Translations under genes and position numbers: made by a program | Notes under the pieces: generated by a model | Database searches by the model: none | What the model saw: the letters and a program-made list of their open reading frames with translations, nothing else | What the model was told of the DNA's origin: nothing | Source of the DNA: Streptomyces piniterrae | GTDB taxonomy: Bacteria; Actinomycetota; Actinomycetes; Streptomycetales; Streptomycetaceae | NCBI RefSeq assembly: GCF_005048155.1 | Contig: NZ_SUMB01000006.1 | Location: forward strand, 124,001-188,000 | DNA: 64,000 bases | Direction of reading: 5' to 3' | Part shown: positions 49,650 to 58,558 of the stretch, piece after piece | Position numbering within the stretch: the first letter of the stretch is position 1 | Layout: every line of letters begins with the position of its first letter

Positions 49650-50105
49650 ATGGCGGAGCAGAACCCGCTGAAGGTCCACAACCTCCGTCCTGCCCCGGGC
49701 GCCAAGACCGCCAAGACCCGTGTCGGTCGTGGTGAGGCGTCCAAGGGTAAGACCGCTGGTCGTGGTACCAAGGGCACGAAGGCCCGTTACCAGGTTCCGG
49801 AGCGCTTCGAGGGTGGGCAGATGCCCCTCCACATGCGTCTCCCGAAGCTGAAGGGCTTCAAGAACCCTGCCCACAAGCAGTTCCAGGTCGTGAACCTGGA
49901 CAAGCTGGCCGCGCTCTACCCGCAGGGTGGCGAGGTCACGGTGGCCGACCTGGTCGCCAAGGGTGCGGTGCGCAAGAACGAGCTCGTCAAGGTCCTGGGC
50001 CAGGGCGAGATTTCCGTGGCGCTGACGGTGACGGTTGACTCCGTCTCCGGCTCCGCCAAGGAGAAGATTGCCGCTGCCGGTGGCAGCGTCACCGAGCTCA
50101 TCTGA
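49650..50105 (+). CDS. rplO: 50S ribosomal protein L15
   Basis: A 151-aa L15. The conserved KTRVGRGEASKGKTAGRGTKGTKAR segment and FKNPAHKQFQVVNLDKL are present. ATG 49650. A 13-bp perfect terminator follows, so secY has its own promoter. Confidence 0.97.
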   Translation: MAEQNPLKVHNLRPAPGAKTAKTRVGRGEASKGKTAGRGTKGTKARYQVPERFEGGQMPLHMRLPKLKGFKNPAHKQFQVVNLDKLAALYPQGGEVTVADLVAKGAVRKNELVKVLGQGEISVALTVTVDSVSGSAKEKIAAAGGSVTELI

Positions 50106-50122
50106 GTTCGTTGGTTCAACTG

Positions 50123-50156
50123 ACCGGGGATGCCCATTGATTGGGGCATCCCCGGT
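50123..50156 (+). terminator. terminator after rplO
   Basis: A perfect 13-bp stem (ACCGGGGATGCCC/GGGCATCCCCGGT) with an eight-base loop. Confidence 0.85.
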
Positions 50157-50162
50157 TGGTCG

Positions 50163-50191
50163 TTCCACGGGGGTATGGTCGCCGGTAAGGT
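50163..50191 (+). promoter_or_regulatory. secY promoter
   Basis: TTCCAC (50163-50168), 17-bp spacer, TAAGGT (50186-50191). It gives a leader of about 135 bases, which includes a T-rich tract (TGTTGTTTTTTT) that is unusual here. Confidence 0.45.
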
Positions 50192-50333
50192 GGCCTGCAC
50201 TGTTGTTTTTTTCCGGGCTTGCCCCGGAGTCGCGCCGCGCGGGCCGTGTCCGTGCGGTGTTTGGCCGCTAAGTATTCGTCGATCCTCAAGACCGTCACCT
50301 CTCGCACCTGAGGCGGGAGGCGCAGGAGGCACC

Positions 50334-51647
50334 GTGCTCACCGCGTTCGCCCGAGCGTTCAAGACGCCCGACCTGCGCAAGAAGCTGCTGTTCACATTGG
50401 GCATCATCGTGCTCTACCGGATCGGAGCGCACGTCCCGGTCCCAGGGGTGAACTACGCGAACGTCGAGACCTGCATGAAGCAGGCCGGCGGCAACAGCGG
50501 GTTGTTCGCCCTGGTGAACATGTTCAGCGGTGGTGCGCTGCTGCAGATCACGATCTTCGCGCTGGGGATCATGCCGTACATCACGGCGAGCATCATCCTC
50601 CAGCTGCTGACGGTCGTCATTCCGCGGCTGGAGGCCCTCAAGAAAGAGGGGCAGTCCGGTCAGGCGAAGATCACCCAGTACACCCGCTATCTGACCGTGG
50701 CGCTCGCCATCCTGCAGGGCACCGGCCTGGTGGCCACCGCCCGCAGCGGTGCGCTCTTCCAGAACTGCCCGGTCGCCAGCGAGATCGTGCCCAGCGACTC
50801 CATCTTCACCACCATCACGATGGTCATCACGATGACCGCCGGTACGGCCCTGATCATGTGGCTCGGCGAGATGGTGACCGACCGCGGTATCGGCAACGGC
50901 ATGTCGATCCTGATGTTCATCTCGATCGCCGCCGGATTCCCGGGCGCGCTGTGGCAGATCAAGCTCACCGGCAAGCTGGCCGACGGCTGGATCGAGTTCT
51001 TCGCGGTCATCGCGGTGGGTCTGGCGATGGTCGCCCTGGTGGTCTTCGTCGAGCAGGCCCAGCGGCGCATTCCGGTGCAGTACGCCAAGCGGATGATCGG
51101 CCGCCGGTCGTACGGCGGTACGTCCACTTACATCCCGCTCAAGGTGAATCAGGCGGGTGTGATTCCCGTCATCTTCGCGTCATCGCTGCTCTACATTCCA
51201 GCCCTCATTGCACAGTTCAGCGGGTCGAAGGCGGCATGGGCGACCTGGATCGCCACCAACTTCACCAAGGGAAATCACCCGGTTTACATCGTTACGTACT
51301 TCCTGCTGATCGTCTTCTTCGCCTTTTTCTACGTCGCCATCTCCTTCAACCCCGAAGAAGTTGCCGACAACATGAAGAAGTATGGTGGCTTCATCCCGGG
51401 CATCCGGGCTGGTCGCCCGACGGCCGAGTACCTCAGCTACGTGCTCAACCGGATCACGTGGCCGGGCTCGCTGTATCTGGGGCTGATCGCGCTCGTACCA
51501 ACAGTGGCGTTGGTGCTTTTCAACGCGAACCAGAACTTCCCGTTCGGCGGGACGAGCATCCTGATCATCGTGGGTGTGGGTCTGGAGACCGTGAAGCAGA
51601 TCGAGAGCCAGCTCCAGCAGCGCAACTACGAAGGGTTCCTCCGCTGA
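50334..51647 (+). CDS. secY: preprotein translocase subunit SecY
   Basis: SecY (437 aa) is the main channel of the Sec translocon, with ten transmembrane helices. It starts MLTAFARAFKTPDLRKKLLFTLGI. Motifs: GIMPYITASIILQLLTVVIPRLEALKKEG, GTSTYIPLKVNQAGVIPVIFASSLL, NRITWPGSLYLGL. GTG 50334 has CAGGAGGC upstream; upstream open sequence is not conserved. The stop overlaps the adk ATG (TGATG). Confidence 0.97.
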   Translation: MLTAFARAFKTPDLRKKLLFTLGIIVLYRIGAHVPVPGVNYANVETCMKQAGGNSGLFALVNMFSGGALLQITIFALGIMPYITASIILQLLTVVIPRLEALKKEGQSGQAKITQYTRYLTVALAILQGTGLVATARSGALFQNCPVASEIVPSDSIFTTITMVITMTAGTALIMWLGEMVTDRGIGNGMSILMFISIAAGFPGALWQIKLTGKLADGWIEFFAVIAVGLAMVALVVFVEQAQRRIPVQYAKRMIGRRSYGGTSTYIPLKVNQAGVIPVIFASSLLYIPALIAQFSGSKAAWATWIATNFTKGNHPVYIVTYFLLIVFFAFFYVAISFNPEEVADNMKKYGGFIPGIRAGRPTAEYLSYVLNRITWPGSLYLGLIALVPTVALVLFNANQNFPFGGTSILIIVGVGLETVKQIESQLQQRNYEGFLR

Positions 51648-52300
51648 TGCGAATCGTCCTCGTCGGACCTCCGGGGGCGGGCAAGGGTACGCAGGCTGCT
51701 TACCTTGCCCAGAACCTCGAGATCCCGCACATCTCCACGGGCGACCTCTTCCGCGCCAACATCAGCCAGGGCACGCCCCTGGGTGTCGAGGCGAAGTCCT
51801 ACATGGACGCCGGGAACCTCGTACCGGACTCGGTGACCATCGGGATGGCCGAGGACCGCATGGCGCAGGACGACGCCGCCGGGGGCTTCCTGCTGGACGG
51901 CTTCCCGCGCAACCTCGGCCAGGCCAAGGCGCTGGACGAGTACCTCAAGGGCAAGGGCCTCAAGCTGGACGCCGTCCTGGACCTGGAGGTCCCCGAGGAC
52001 GAGGTCGTCAAGCGGATCGCCGGCCGGCGGATCTGCCGCAACGACTCCAGCCATGTCTTCCACGTCGAGTACAACAAGCCGAAGGCCGAGGGCGTCTGCG
52101 ACGTCTGCGGCGGCGAGCTGTACCAGCGTGACGACGACCGCGAGGCGACCGTCCGCAAGCGGCTGGAGGTCTACCACACGGAGACCGAGCCGATCATCGA
52201 CTACTACAAGGCGCAGGGCCTGGTCGTCACGATCCCGGCGCTCGGCAAGGTCGCCGAGGTCACGCAGCGGGCGATGGCGGCGCTGGAGCGCGGCGAGTAG
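51647..52300 (+). CDS. adk: adenylate kinase
   Basis: Adk (217 aa) catalyses ATP + AMP to two ADP. P-loop GPPGAGKGTQA at residues 7-17, and FLLDGFPRN with the AMP-binding Arg. The LID domain has the zinc-type second pair CDVCGGELYQRDDD, but the first pair reads CRND, so a classical four-Cys site is incomplete. ATG 51647 overlaps the secY stop. Confidence 0.97.
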   Translation: MRIVLVGPPGAGKGTQAAYLAQNLEIPHISTGDLFRANISQGTPLGVEAKSYMDAGNLVPDSVTIGMAEDRMAQDDAAGGFLLDGFPRNLGQAKALDEYLKGKGLKLDAVLDLEVPEDEVVKRIAGRRICRNDSSHVFHVEYNKPKAEGVCDVCGGELYQRDDDREATVRKRLEVYHTETEPIIDYYKAQGLVVTIPALGKVAEVTQRAMAALERGE

Positions 52301-52314
52301 TACGTAGCGTGTGG

Positions 52315-52350
52315 AACGGCCGCGGAGCCCCCAAGGGCACCGCGGCCGTT
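52315..52350 (+). terminator. terminator after adk
   Basis: A 16-bp stem with one mismatch (AACGGCCGCGGAGCCC against GGGCACCGCGGCCGTT), loop CCAA. Confidence 0.75.
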
Positions 52351-52458
52351 TCGCGTACCGGTACCGTTGTTACCGCATCCATTAATTGAGTAACCACAGC
52401 GGCGACCGGCCACCTCCGCGAGAGCGGCGGCGGTTCAGCCGCAAAGGAAGGCACCGGC

Positions 52459-53295
52459 ATGGTGGAGATCAAGACCCCCGAGCAGATCGCGAAGATGCGT
52501 GAGGCGGGGCTGGTGGTCGCCGCCATCCACGCGGCGACGCGGGAGGTCGCGGTGGCGGGTGCCTCGACCAAGGACCTGGACGACGCGGCGCGCAAGGTGC
52601 TCGCCGAGCACGGCGCGAAGTCGAACTTCCTCGGCTACGGCGGTTTCCCCGCGACGATCTGCACGTCGGTGAACGACGTCGTCGTGCACGGCATCCCGTC
52701 CGCCGACACCGTTCTGAAGGACGGCGACCTGATCTCCGTCGACTGCGGCGCGATCATCGACGGCTGGCACGGCGACGCGGCGTACACCGCCTTCGTCGGG
52801 TCCGGTCACTCCGCGGAGCTGGTCGAGCTCAATCGCGTCACCGAGGAGTCGCTCTGGGCGGGCATCGCGGCCGTCAGCAAGGGCAACCGGCTGGTGGACG
52901 TCTCCAAGGCGATCGAGGGCTTCATCCGGCGGCAGCCGCGGCCGTCCAGCGGCAAGTACGGCATCGTCGAGGAGTACGGCGGCCACGGCATCGGCTCGCA
53001 GATGCACATGGAGCCGCATGTCCTGAACTACGTGGAGCGCCGGCGCGGCCGCGGGCCCAAGCTGGTGCCCGGCTTCTGCATCGCCATCGAGCCGATGATC
53101 AACCTCGGCACGGAGAAGACCCACGTCCTGGACGACGACTGGACCGTCAAGACGAACGACGGCAGCTGGTCCTCGCACTGGGAGCACTCGGTGGCCCTGA
53201 CCGAGGACGGCCCGCTGGTCCTGACCGCCCCGGACGGCGGCAAGGCGAGGCTGGCGGAGATGGGCATCACGGCGGCGCCGGACCCGCTGGGCTGA
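52459..53295 (+). CDS. map: methionine aminopeptidase, type I
   Basis: Map (278 aa) removes N-terminal methionine. Metal ligands are seen in order: Asp in SVDCGAIIDGWHGDAAY (two Asp), His in GHGIGSQMHMEPH, Glu in IEPMINLG and Glu in WSSHWEHSVALTE. There is no long N-terminal zinc extension. ATG 52459 with AAAGGAAGG upstream. It has a separate leader after the adk terminator. Confidence 0.96.
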   Translation: MVEIKTPEQIAKMREAGLVVAAIHAATREVAVAGASTKDLDDAARKVLAEHGAKSNFLGYGGFPATICTSVNDVVVHGIPSADTVLKDGDLISVDCGAIIDGWHGDAAYTAFVGSGHSAELVELNRVTEESLWAGIAAVSKGNRLVDVSKAIEGFIRRQPRPSSGKYGIVEEYGGHGIGSQMHMEPHVLNYVERRRGRGPKLVPGFCIAIEPMINLGTEKTHVLDDDWTVKTNDGSWSSHWEHSVALTEDGPLVLTAPDGGKARLAEMGITAAPDPLG

Positions 53296-53603
53296 GCCCG
53301 GTCCGTCGGACGGCCCGCCGCGGAGCGGCTGATGTCACTGTGGCGCGGCGGCGCGAGGCCTGTGAGGCGCCCCGGCGCCGAGCCCCACGGCAGGTGCCGG
53401 AACCGCTGATCCGAGCCCCGCGCGGGTCGTCGGCGTAAGGATCACGCCCGATGGGCAATAATCCTGGATTCGTCTTTTCCTGGGCGCTGGCGTAGACTGA
53501 CGCGTCGGCTCTCGTGCATCCGTATGCCTGTAAACCGGGCGGCATTCTTCGAATGTCACGGCGCACTAGAGTTGATCAAGGTAGCCGATTCGAAGGGCGA
53601 AGC
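53296..53603. other. intergenic region with the infA promoter
   Basis: About 308 bp with no gene I can support. The promoter for infA is at 53469-53498 and the leader about 100 bases. Short self-complementary pieces (GGTCCGTCGGACG at 53300-53312) are present, but there is no classical terminator for map. Confidence 0.5.
53469..53498 (+). promoter_or_regulatory. infA promoter
   Basis: TTCGTC (53469-53474), 18-bp spacer, TAGACT (53493-53498). The -10 element is close to consensus. Confidence 0.45.
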
Positions 53604-53825
53604 GTGGCCAAGAAGCAAGGTGCCATCGAGATCGAGGGCACCGTGATCGAGTCCCTCCCGAACGCCATGTTCAAGGTGGAACTCCAGAACGGTCACAAGG
53701 TCCTCGCGCACATCAGCGGCAAGATGCGGATGCACTACATCCGCATCCTCCCGGATGACCGGGTCGTCGTGGAGCTTTCTCCCTACGACCTGACGCGTGG
53801 GCGGATCGTCTACCGCTACAAGTAG
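53604..53825 (+). CDS. infA: translation initiation factor IF-1
   Basis: IF-1 (73 aa) binds the 30S A site. MAKKQGAIEIEGTVIESLPNAMFKVELQNGHKVLAHISGKMRMHYIRILPDDRV-type OB fold. GTG 53604 has AAGGGC upstream. Upstream open sequence is not conserved. First gene of the alpha-operon group, followed by rpmJ. Confidence 0.98.
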   Translation: MAKKQGAIEIEGTVIESLPNAMFKVELQNGHKVLAHISGKMRMHYIRILPDDRVVVELSPYDLTRGRIVYRYK

Positions 53826-53885
53826 ATCTTGTCGGCGCCCCGCTCCCGTGGGGTGACGGCACTGACCCGGAGAACCTCACATCCC

Positions 53886-53999
53886 ATGAAGGTCAAGCCG
53901 AGCGTCAAGAAGATCTGCGACAAGTGCAAGGTGATCCGCCGTCACGGCCGGGTCATGGTCATCTGCGACAACCTGCGCCACAAGCAGCGCCAGGGCTGA
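53886..53999 (+). CDS. rpmJ: 50S ribosomal protein L36
   Basis: A 37-aa L36: MKVKPSVKKICDKCKVIRRH, then GRVMVICDNLRHKQRQG. The zinc ligands C-x2-C, C and H are present (zinc form). ATG 53886, 60 bp after infA. It is easy to overlook because of its length. Confidence 0.97.
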   Translation: MKVKPSVKKICDKCKVIRRHGRVMVICDNLRHKQRQG

Positions 54000-54101
54000 C
54001 GCACGCCGACCAACCTGCATTTCGCAGTTTTCGCGCGACGCAAGCACAACACGTACATACGCAGTCACCCGACCCCCGCATCGCTCGCGTGGGGACGACA
54101 C

Positions 54102-54121
54102 CCCCGGCTCGGAGGCCGGGG
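54102..54121 (+). promoter_or_regulatory. hairpin between rpmJ and rpsM
   Basis: CCCCGGC-TCGGAG-GCCGGGG lies in the 200-bp gap before rpsM. It could be a partial terminator or part of the S4/S13 operon leader. Confidence 0.45.
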
Positions 54122-54199
54122 ACCCGGCTCGTAATTCTCCAGAGTCTTACGGGAACGGTGCTGCGGAAGACCTCCGAATAGCCATCAGGAGCCACATCA

Positions 54200-54580
54200 A
54201 TGGCACGCCTCGCAGGCGTTGATCTCCCGCGCGAAAAGCGTGTGGAGGTCGCCCTCACCTACGTCTTCGGTATCGGGCGGACGCTCTCGCAGCAGACTCT
54301 CGCCGCCACCGGCGTGAACCCGAACACCCGGGTCCGCGACCTGGCCGAGGAAGACCTCGTCAAGATCCGCGAGTACGTCGACAACAACCTCAAGACCGAG
54401 GGTGACCTCCGTCGCGAGATCCAGGCCGACATCCGCCGCAAGGTGGAGATCGGCTGCTACCAGGGTCTGCGTCACCGCCGCGGTCTGCCGGTGCACGGTC
54501 AGCGCACCAGCACGAACGCCCGTACCCGCAAGGGTCCGCGTCGCGCGATCGCCGGCAAGAAGAAGCCGGGCAAGAAGTAG
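54200..54580 (+). CDS. rpsM: 30S ribosomal protein S13
   Basis: A 126-aa S13 in the 30S head. MARLAGVDLPREKRVEVALTY and GLRHRRGLPVHGQRT are diagnostic, with a basic C-terminus. ATG 54200 with CAGGAG upstream. Confidence 0.98.
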   Translation: MARLAGVDLPREKRVEVALTYVFGIGRTLSQQTLAATGVNPNTRVRDLAEEDLVKIREYVDNNLKTEGDLRREIQADIRRKVEIGCYQGLRHRRGLPVHGQRTSTNARTRKGPRRAIAGKKKPGKK

Positions 54581-54644
54581 TCCTCAGCAGGACGCTCATC
54601 AGCGGTCTTCGCTGTAGGACCGACCACCTCCACGGGAGAAATTC

Positions 54645-55049
54645 ATGCCTCCGAAGGGCCGTACGGCCGGCGCCAAGAAGGTGCGCCGCAAGGAGAAGAA
54701 GAACGTCGCCCACGGGCACGCTCACATCAAGAGCACGTTCAACAACACGATCGTCTCGATCACGGACCCCACGGGCAACGTGATCTCTTGGGCCTCTGCC
54801 GGCCACGTCGGCTTCAAGGGCTCGCGCAAGTCCACCCCCTTCGCCGCGCAGATGGCCGCCGAGTCGGCCGCCCGCCGCGCGCAGGAGCACGGCATGCGCA
54901 AGGTCGACGTCTTCGTCAAGGGTCCCGGCTCCGGCCGTGAGACCGCGATCCGCTCCCTCCAGGCCACCGGCCTCGAGGTCGGCTCGATCCAGGACGTCAC
55001 CCCCACCCCGCACAACGGATGCCGCCCGCCCAAGCGTCGCCGCGTCTGA
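54645..55049 (+). CDS. rpsK: 30S ribosomal protein S11
   Basis: A 134-aa S11. KNVAHGHAHIKSTFNNTIVSITD and GPGSGRETAIRSLQ are present. It ends NGCRPPKRRRV. ATG 54645. Confidence 0.98.
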   Translation: MPPKGRTAGAKKVRRKEKKNVAHGHAHIKSTFNNTIVSITDPTGNVISWASAGHVGFKGSRKSTPFAAQMAAESAARRAQEHGMRKVDVFVKGPGSGRETAIRSLQATGLEVGSIQDVTPTPHNGCRPPKRRRV

Positions 55050-55075
55050 CCAGCTGAAGTAGGAGACAAGACAAT

Positions 55076-55702
55076 ATGGCGCGTTACACCGGGGCCGACT
55101 GCAAGCGTTGCCGTCGGGAGAAGCAGAAGCTGTTCCTCAAGGGCAGCAAGTGTGAGAGCGCAAAGTGCCCGATCGAGATTCGTCCTTACCCCCCGGGTGA
55201 GCACGGACGCGGGCGCACCAAGGACAGCGAGTACCTGCTCCAGCTTCGTGAGAAGCAGAAGTGCAGCCGTATCTACGGTGTCCTTGAGAAGCAGTTCGTG
55301 AACTACTACAAGGAAGCGAACCAGAAGACCGGCAAGACCGGTGAGAACCTTCTGCGCATCCTTGAGACTCGTCTCGACAACGTGGTCTACCGGGCCGGCT
55401 TCGCCAAGTCCCGTGACCACGCCCGTCAGCTGGTCCGTCACGGACACATCAACGTGAACGGCCGCAAGACCGACATCCCGTCGGCGCGCGTGTCCGTGAA
55501 CGACATCATCGAGGTCCGCGAGGGCTCTCGGAACCTGACCCCCTTCGAGGTGGCCAAGGCCGAGGCCGGCGAGAAGACCGTTCCGGCCTGGCTGGAAGCG
55601 ATCCCCTCGAACCTGCGGATCCTCGTGCACAGCCTGCCCGAGCGCCAGGTGATCGACACCCAGGTGCAGGAGCAGCTGATCGTCGAGCTTTACTCCAAGT
55701 AA
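55076..55702 (+). CDS. rpsD: 30S ribosomal protein S4 (zinc form)
   Basis: A 208-aa S4, a primary 16S binder and the alpha-operon regulator in E. coli. The four N-terminal cysteines of the zinc form are intact (CKRC ... KCESAKCP), and the S4 domain TRLDNVVYRAGFAKSRDHARQLVRHGHINVNG is present. ATG 55076. A strong hairpin follows. Confidence 0.97.
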   Translation: MARYTGADCKRCRREKQKLFLKGSKCESAKCPIEIRPYPPGEHGRGRTKDSEYLLQLREKQKCSRIYGVLEKQFVNYYKEANQKTGKTGENLLRILETRLDNVVYRAGFAKSRDHARQLVRHGHINVNGRKTDIPSARVSVNDIIEVREGSRNLTPFEVAKAEAGEKTVPAWLEAIPSNLRILVHSLPERQVIDTQVQEQLIVELYSK

Positions 55703-55729
55703 GGCTCGCGCTTTAAAGCTGGCAGGTGT

Positions 55730-55762
55730 GGGCGGTACGGGGCCATTGGCTCCGTACCGCCC
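55730..55762 (+). terminator. hairpin between rpsD and rpoA
   Basis: A 15-bp stem with one G-T pair (GGGCGGTACGGGGCC against GGCTCCGTACCGCCC), loop ATT. It may give partial termination before rpoA. Confidence 0.7.
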
Positions 55763-55825
55763 GTACCCTTGTCAGTACAGCGGGCGTCAAATAGCGGGCG
55801 CCCACGACTGAAGGATCAAAACACC

Positions 55826-56848
55826 ATGCTGATCGCTCAGCGTCCCTCTCTGACCGAAGAGGTCGTCGACGAATACCGCTCCCGGTTCGTGATCGAGCCG
55901 CTGGAGCCGGGCTTCGGCTACACCCTCGGCAACTCTCTGCGTCGTACGCTCCTCTCCTCGATCCCGGGTGCGGCGGTCACGTCCATCCGCATCGACGGTG
56001 TCCTGCACGAGTTCACCACCGTGCCGGGCGTCAAGGAGGACGTCACCGACCTCATCCTCAACATCAAGCAGCTGGTCGTGAGCAGCGAGCACGACGAGCC
56101 CGTGGTGATGTACCTGCGCAAGCAGGGCCCGGGTCTGGTCACCGCCGCCGACATCGCGCCGCCGGCCGGTGTCGAGGTGCACAACCCGGACCTGGTCCTC
56201 GCCACGCTCAACGGCAAGGGCAAGCTGGAGATGGAGCTGACCGTCGAGCGCGGTCGCGGCTACGTCTCCGCCGTCCAGAACAAGCAGGTGGGCCAGGAGA
56301 TCGGCCGTATCCCGGTCGACTCCATCTACAGCCCCGTGCTCAAGGTCACCTACAAGGTCGAGGCGACCCGTGTCGAGCAGCGCACCGACTTCGACAAGCT
56401 GATCGTCGACGTCGAGACCAAGCAGGCCATGCGTCCGCGTGACGCCATGGCGTCGGCCGGTAAGACCCTGGTCGAGCTGTTCGGTCTGGCGCGCGAGCTC
56501 AACATCGACGCCGAGGGCATCGACATGGGCCCGTCCCCGACGGACGCCGCCCTGGCCGCCGACCTGGCGCTGCCGATCGAGGAGCTGGAGCTCACCGTTC
56601 GGTCGTACAACTGCCTCAAGCGTGAGGGCATCCACTCGGTGGGCGAGCTGGTGGCCCGCTCCGAGGCGGACCTGCTCGACATCCGCAACTTCGGTGCGAA
56701 GTCGATCGACGAGGTCAAGGCCAAGCTCGCCGGGATGGGTCTCGCGCTGAAGGACTCGCCCCCCGGGTTCGACCCGACCGCCGCCGCGGACGCGTTCGGC
56801 GCGGACGACGACGCGGACGCGGGCTTCGTCGAGACCGAGCAGTACTGA
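55826..56848 (+). CDS. rpoA: DNA-directed RNA polymerase subunit alpha
   Basis: RpoA (340 aa): N-terminal dimerisation domain (MLIAQRPSLTEEVVDEYRSR, NSLRRTLLSSIPGAAVTSIRIDGV) and C-terminal DNA-binding domain (EELELTVRSYNCLKREGIHSVGELV, then DLLDIRNFGAKSIDEVKAKL). An acidic tail ends the protein. ATG 55826 has AAGGA upstream. An in-frame earlier start at 55769 would add 19 unconserved residues. Confidence 0.97.
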   Translation: MLIAQRPSLTEEVVDEYRSRFVIEPLEPGFGYTLGNSLRRTLLSSIPGAAVTSIRIDGVLHEFTTVPGVKEDVTDLILNIKQLVVSSEHDEPVVMYLRKQGPGLVTAADIAPPAGVEVHNPDLVLATLNGKGKLEMELTVERGRGYVSAVQNKQVGQEIGRIPVDSIYSPVLKVTYKVEATRVEQRTDFDKLIVDVETKQAMRPRDAMASAGKTLVELFGLARELNIDAEGIDMGPSPTDAALAADLALPIEELELTVRSYNCLKREGIHSVGELVARSEADLLDIRNFGAKSIDEVKAKLAGMGLALKDSPPGFDPTAAADAFGADDDADAGFVETEQY

Positions 56849-56879
56849 GAGCTCGGGACCGACGGTCCGATTCTTGCTG

Positions 56880-56931
56880 CGGGTCCGCTTCGGCTGGTCG
56901 CGCAGTTCCCCGCGCCCCTTTGGGGCGCGGG
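56880..56931. repeat. Streptomyces-type interspersed repeat with palindrome
   Basis: This matches the pattern I recognise from many Streptomyces intergenic regions: GGTCCGC..., CTGGTCGCGCAGTTCC, then the palindrome CCCGCGCCCC-TTT-GGGGCGCGGG (56909-56931, 10-bp stem). It lies between rpoA and rplQ and could act as a partial terminator. Confidence 0.65.
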
Positions 56932-57012
56932 CTCTCCGACAGGCAAACCCGTCTGCTCGGATACTGACCCCGGTACCTGATACGGCCGGGGCAGCACACA
57001 AGGAGAAACACC

Positions 57013-57504
57013 ATGCCGAAGCCCGCCAAGGGTGCCCGTATGGGCGGCAGCGCCGCGCACGAGCGTCTGATGCTGCGCAACCTGGCCACCTCGCTCTTCG
57101 AGCACGGTCGCATCACCACGACCGAGGCCAAGGCCCGTCGTCTGCGTCCGTACGCGGAGCGTCTGGTGACCAAGGCGAAGAAGGGCGACCTTCACAACCG
57201 CCGTCAGGTCATGGAACTGATCTCGGACAAGAGCGTCGTCCACACGCTGTTCACCGAGATCGCTCCGCGGTTCGAGAACCGCCCGGGTGGCTACACCCGT
57301 ATCACCAAGATCGGTAACCGTCGTGGCGACAACGCTCCCATGGCCGTCATCGAGCTGGTGGAGGCCCTGACCGTGGCCCAGCAGGCCACCGGTGAGGCCG
57401 AGGCGGCGACGAAGCGCGCGGCCAAGGACGCCGAGGCCGCCGCGGCCAAGGCCGAGGACGCCGCTCCGGCTGCCGCCGAGGGCGACGAGGCCAAGGACGC
57501 CTGA
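57013..57504 (+). CDS. rplQ: 50S ribosomal protein L17 with acidic/Ala C-terminal tail
   Basis: A 163-aa L17. MPKPAKGARMGGSAAHERLMLRNLATSLFEHGRI is diagnostic, and the core ends near residue 120. The last 40 or so residues are Ala/Glu/Lys rich, which bacterial L17 proteins of about 120-130 aa lack. ATG 57013 with AAGGAG upstream. It follows the repeat after rpoA. Confidence 0.96.
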   Translation: MPKPAKGARMGGSAAHERLMLRNLATSLFEHGRITTTEAKARRLRPYAERLVTKAKKGDLHNRRQVMELISDKSVVHTLFTEIAPRFENRPGGYTRITKIGNRRGDNAPMAVIELVEALTVAQQATGEAEAATKRAAKDAEAAAAKAEDAAPAAAEGDEAKDA

Positions 57505-57520
57505 GTTCTGCCTTGCGTCT

Positions 57521-57550
57521 AGCGGGTCCGCCCTACGGGGCGGGCCCGCT
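57521..57550 (+). terminator. terminator after rplQ
   Basis: A 13-bp stem with one G-T pair (AGCGGGTCCGCCC against GGGCGGGCCCGCT), loop TACG, 16 bp after the stop. Confidence 0.8.
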
Positions 57551-57598
57551 TTCGCGTACCGGGCGGGGCGCCCGTGGCGGCTTGAGAGGATTGCTGGT

Positions 57599-58450
57599 GT
57601 GAGTGATGAAGTGGAGCCCGGCCACGTCCGGGTGCGGCTGGACCTTTCCTACGACGGGAAGGACTTCTCGGGCTGGGCGAAGCAGCGTGAACGGCGCACC
57701 GTCCAGGCCGAGTTGGAGGACGCGCTGCGTACGGTGACGCGGTCGGACGAGACATACGAGCTCACGGTCGCGGGGCGGACGGACGCCGGGGTGCACGCCC
57801 GTGGCCAGGTGGCGCATGTGGACCTGCCCGAGGCGCTGTGGGCCGACCACGCGGACAAGCTGCTGCGGCGGCTGGCCGGGCGGCTGCCGAAGGACGTACG
57901 GGTGTGGCGGGTCGCGGAGGCGCCGTACGGCTTCAACGCGCGGTTCTCGGCGATCTGGCGGCGGTACGCGTACCGGGTGACCGATCACCCCGGCGGGGTG
58001 GACCCGCTGCTGCGCGGCCATGTGCTGTGGCACGACTGGGAGCTGGACGTCGAGGCGATGAACGCCGCCTCGCGGGCGCTGCTCGGGGAGCATGACTTCG
58101 CGGCGTACTGCAAGCGGCGCGAGGGGGCGACGACGATCCGTACGCTCCAGGAGCTGAGCTGGGAGCGCGGCGCCGACGGGATCATCACGGCGACCGTGAA
58201 GGCGGACGCGTTCTGCCACAACATGGTGCGGTCGCTGGTGGGCGCGATGCTGTTCATCGGGGACGGGCACCGGCCGGTGGAGTGGGCCGGAAAGGTGCTG
58301 GCGGCGGGTGTGCGGGACTCGGCGGTGCATGTGGTGCGGCCGCACGGGCTGACGCTGGAGGAGGTCGGCTATCCCGCCGACGAACTGCTGATGGCCCGCA
58401 ACCGGGAGGCGCGCAACAAGCGGTCGCTGCCCGCCGGCGGTTGCTGCTGA
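57599..58450 (+). CDS. truA: tRNA pseudouridine synthase A
   Basis: TruA (283 aa) makes pseudouridine at tRNA positions 38-40. Catalytic Asp62 in VAGRTDAGVHARGQVAHV, and RRYAYRV and FCHNMVRSLVGAM are present. GTG 57599 after GAGAGGA. rplQ-truA is a common bacterial pair. Confidence 0.96.
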   Translation: MSDEVEPGHVRVRLDLSYDGKDFSGWAKQRERRTVQAELEDALRTVTRSDETYELTVAGRTDAGVHARGQVAHVDLPEALWADHADKLLRRLAGRLPKDVRVWRVAEAPYGFNARFSAIWRRYAYRVTDHPGGVDPLLRGHVLWHDWELDVEAMNAASRALLGEHDFAAYCKRREGATTIRTLQELSWERGADGIITATVKADAFCHNMVRSLVGAMLFIGDGHRPVEWAGKVLAAGVRDSAVHVVRPHGLTLEEVGYPADELLMARNREARNKRSLPAGGCC

Positions 58451-58558
58451 CCAGGGTGTTTCCGCGCCTGAGCGATCGGCCGGGCCCTGGGATCCGGGCG
58501 CATGGCCGCGGTGGCGCCGCCGGGAGGGGCGGCGCCCGTACGGTTCAGCGGCCGGCGC

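Noticed and set aside
56849..57012. The hairpin before rplQ as a simple operon terminator
   Set aside because: It matches the interspersed Streptomyces repeat better. rplQ lies immediately downstream with no clear promoter, so full termination is unlikely.
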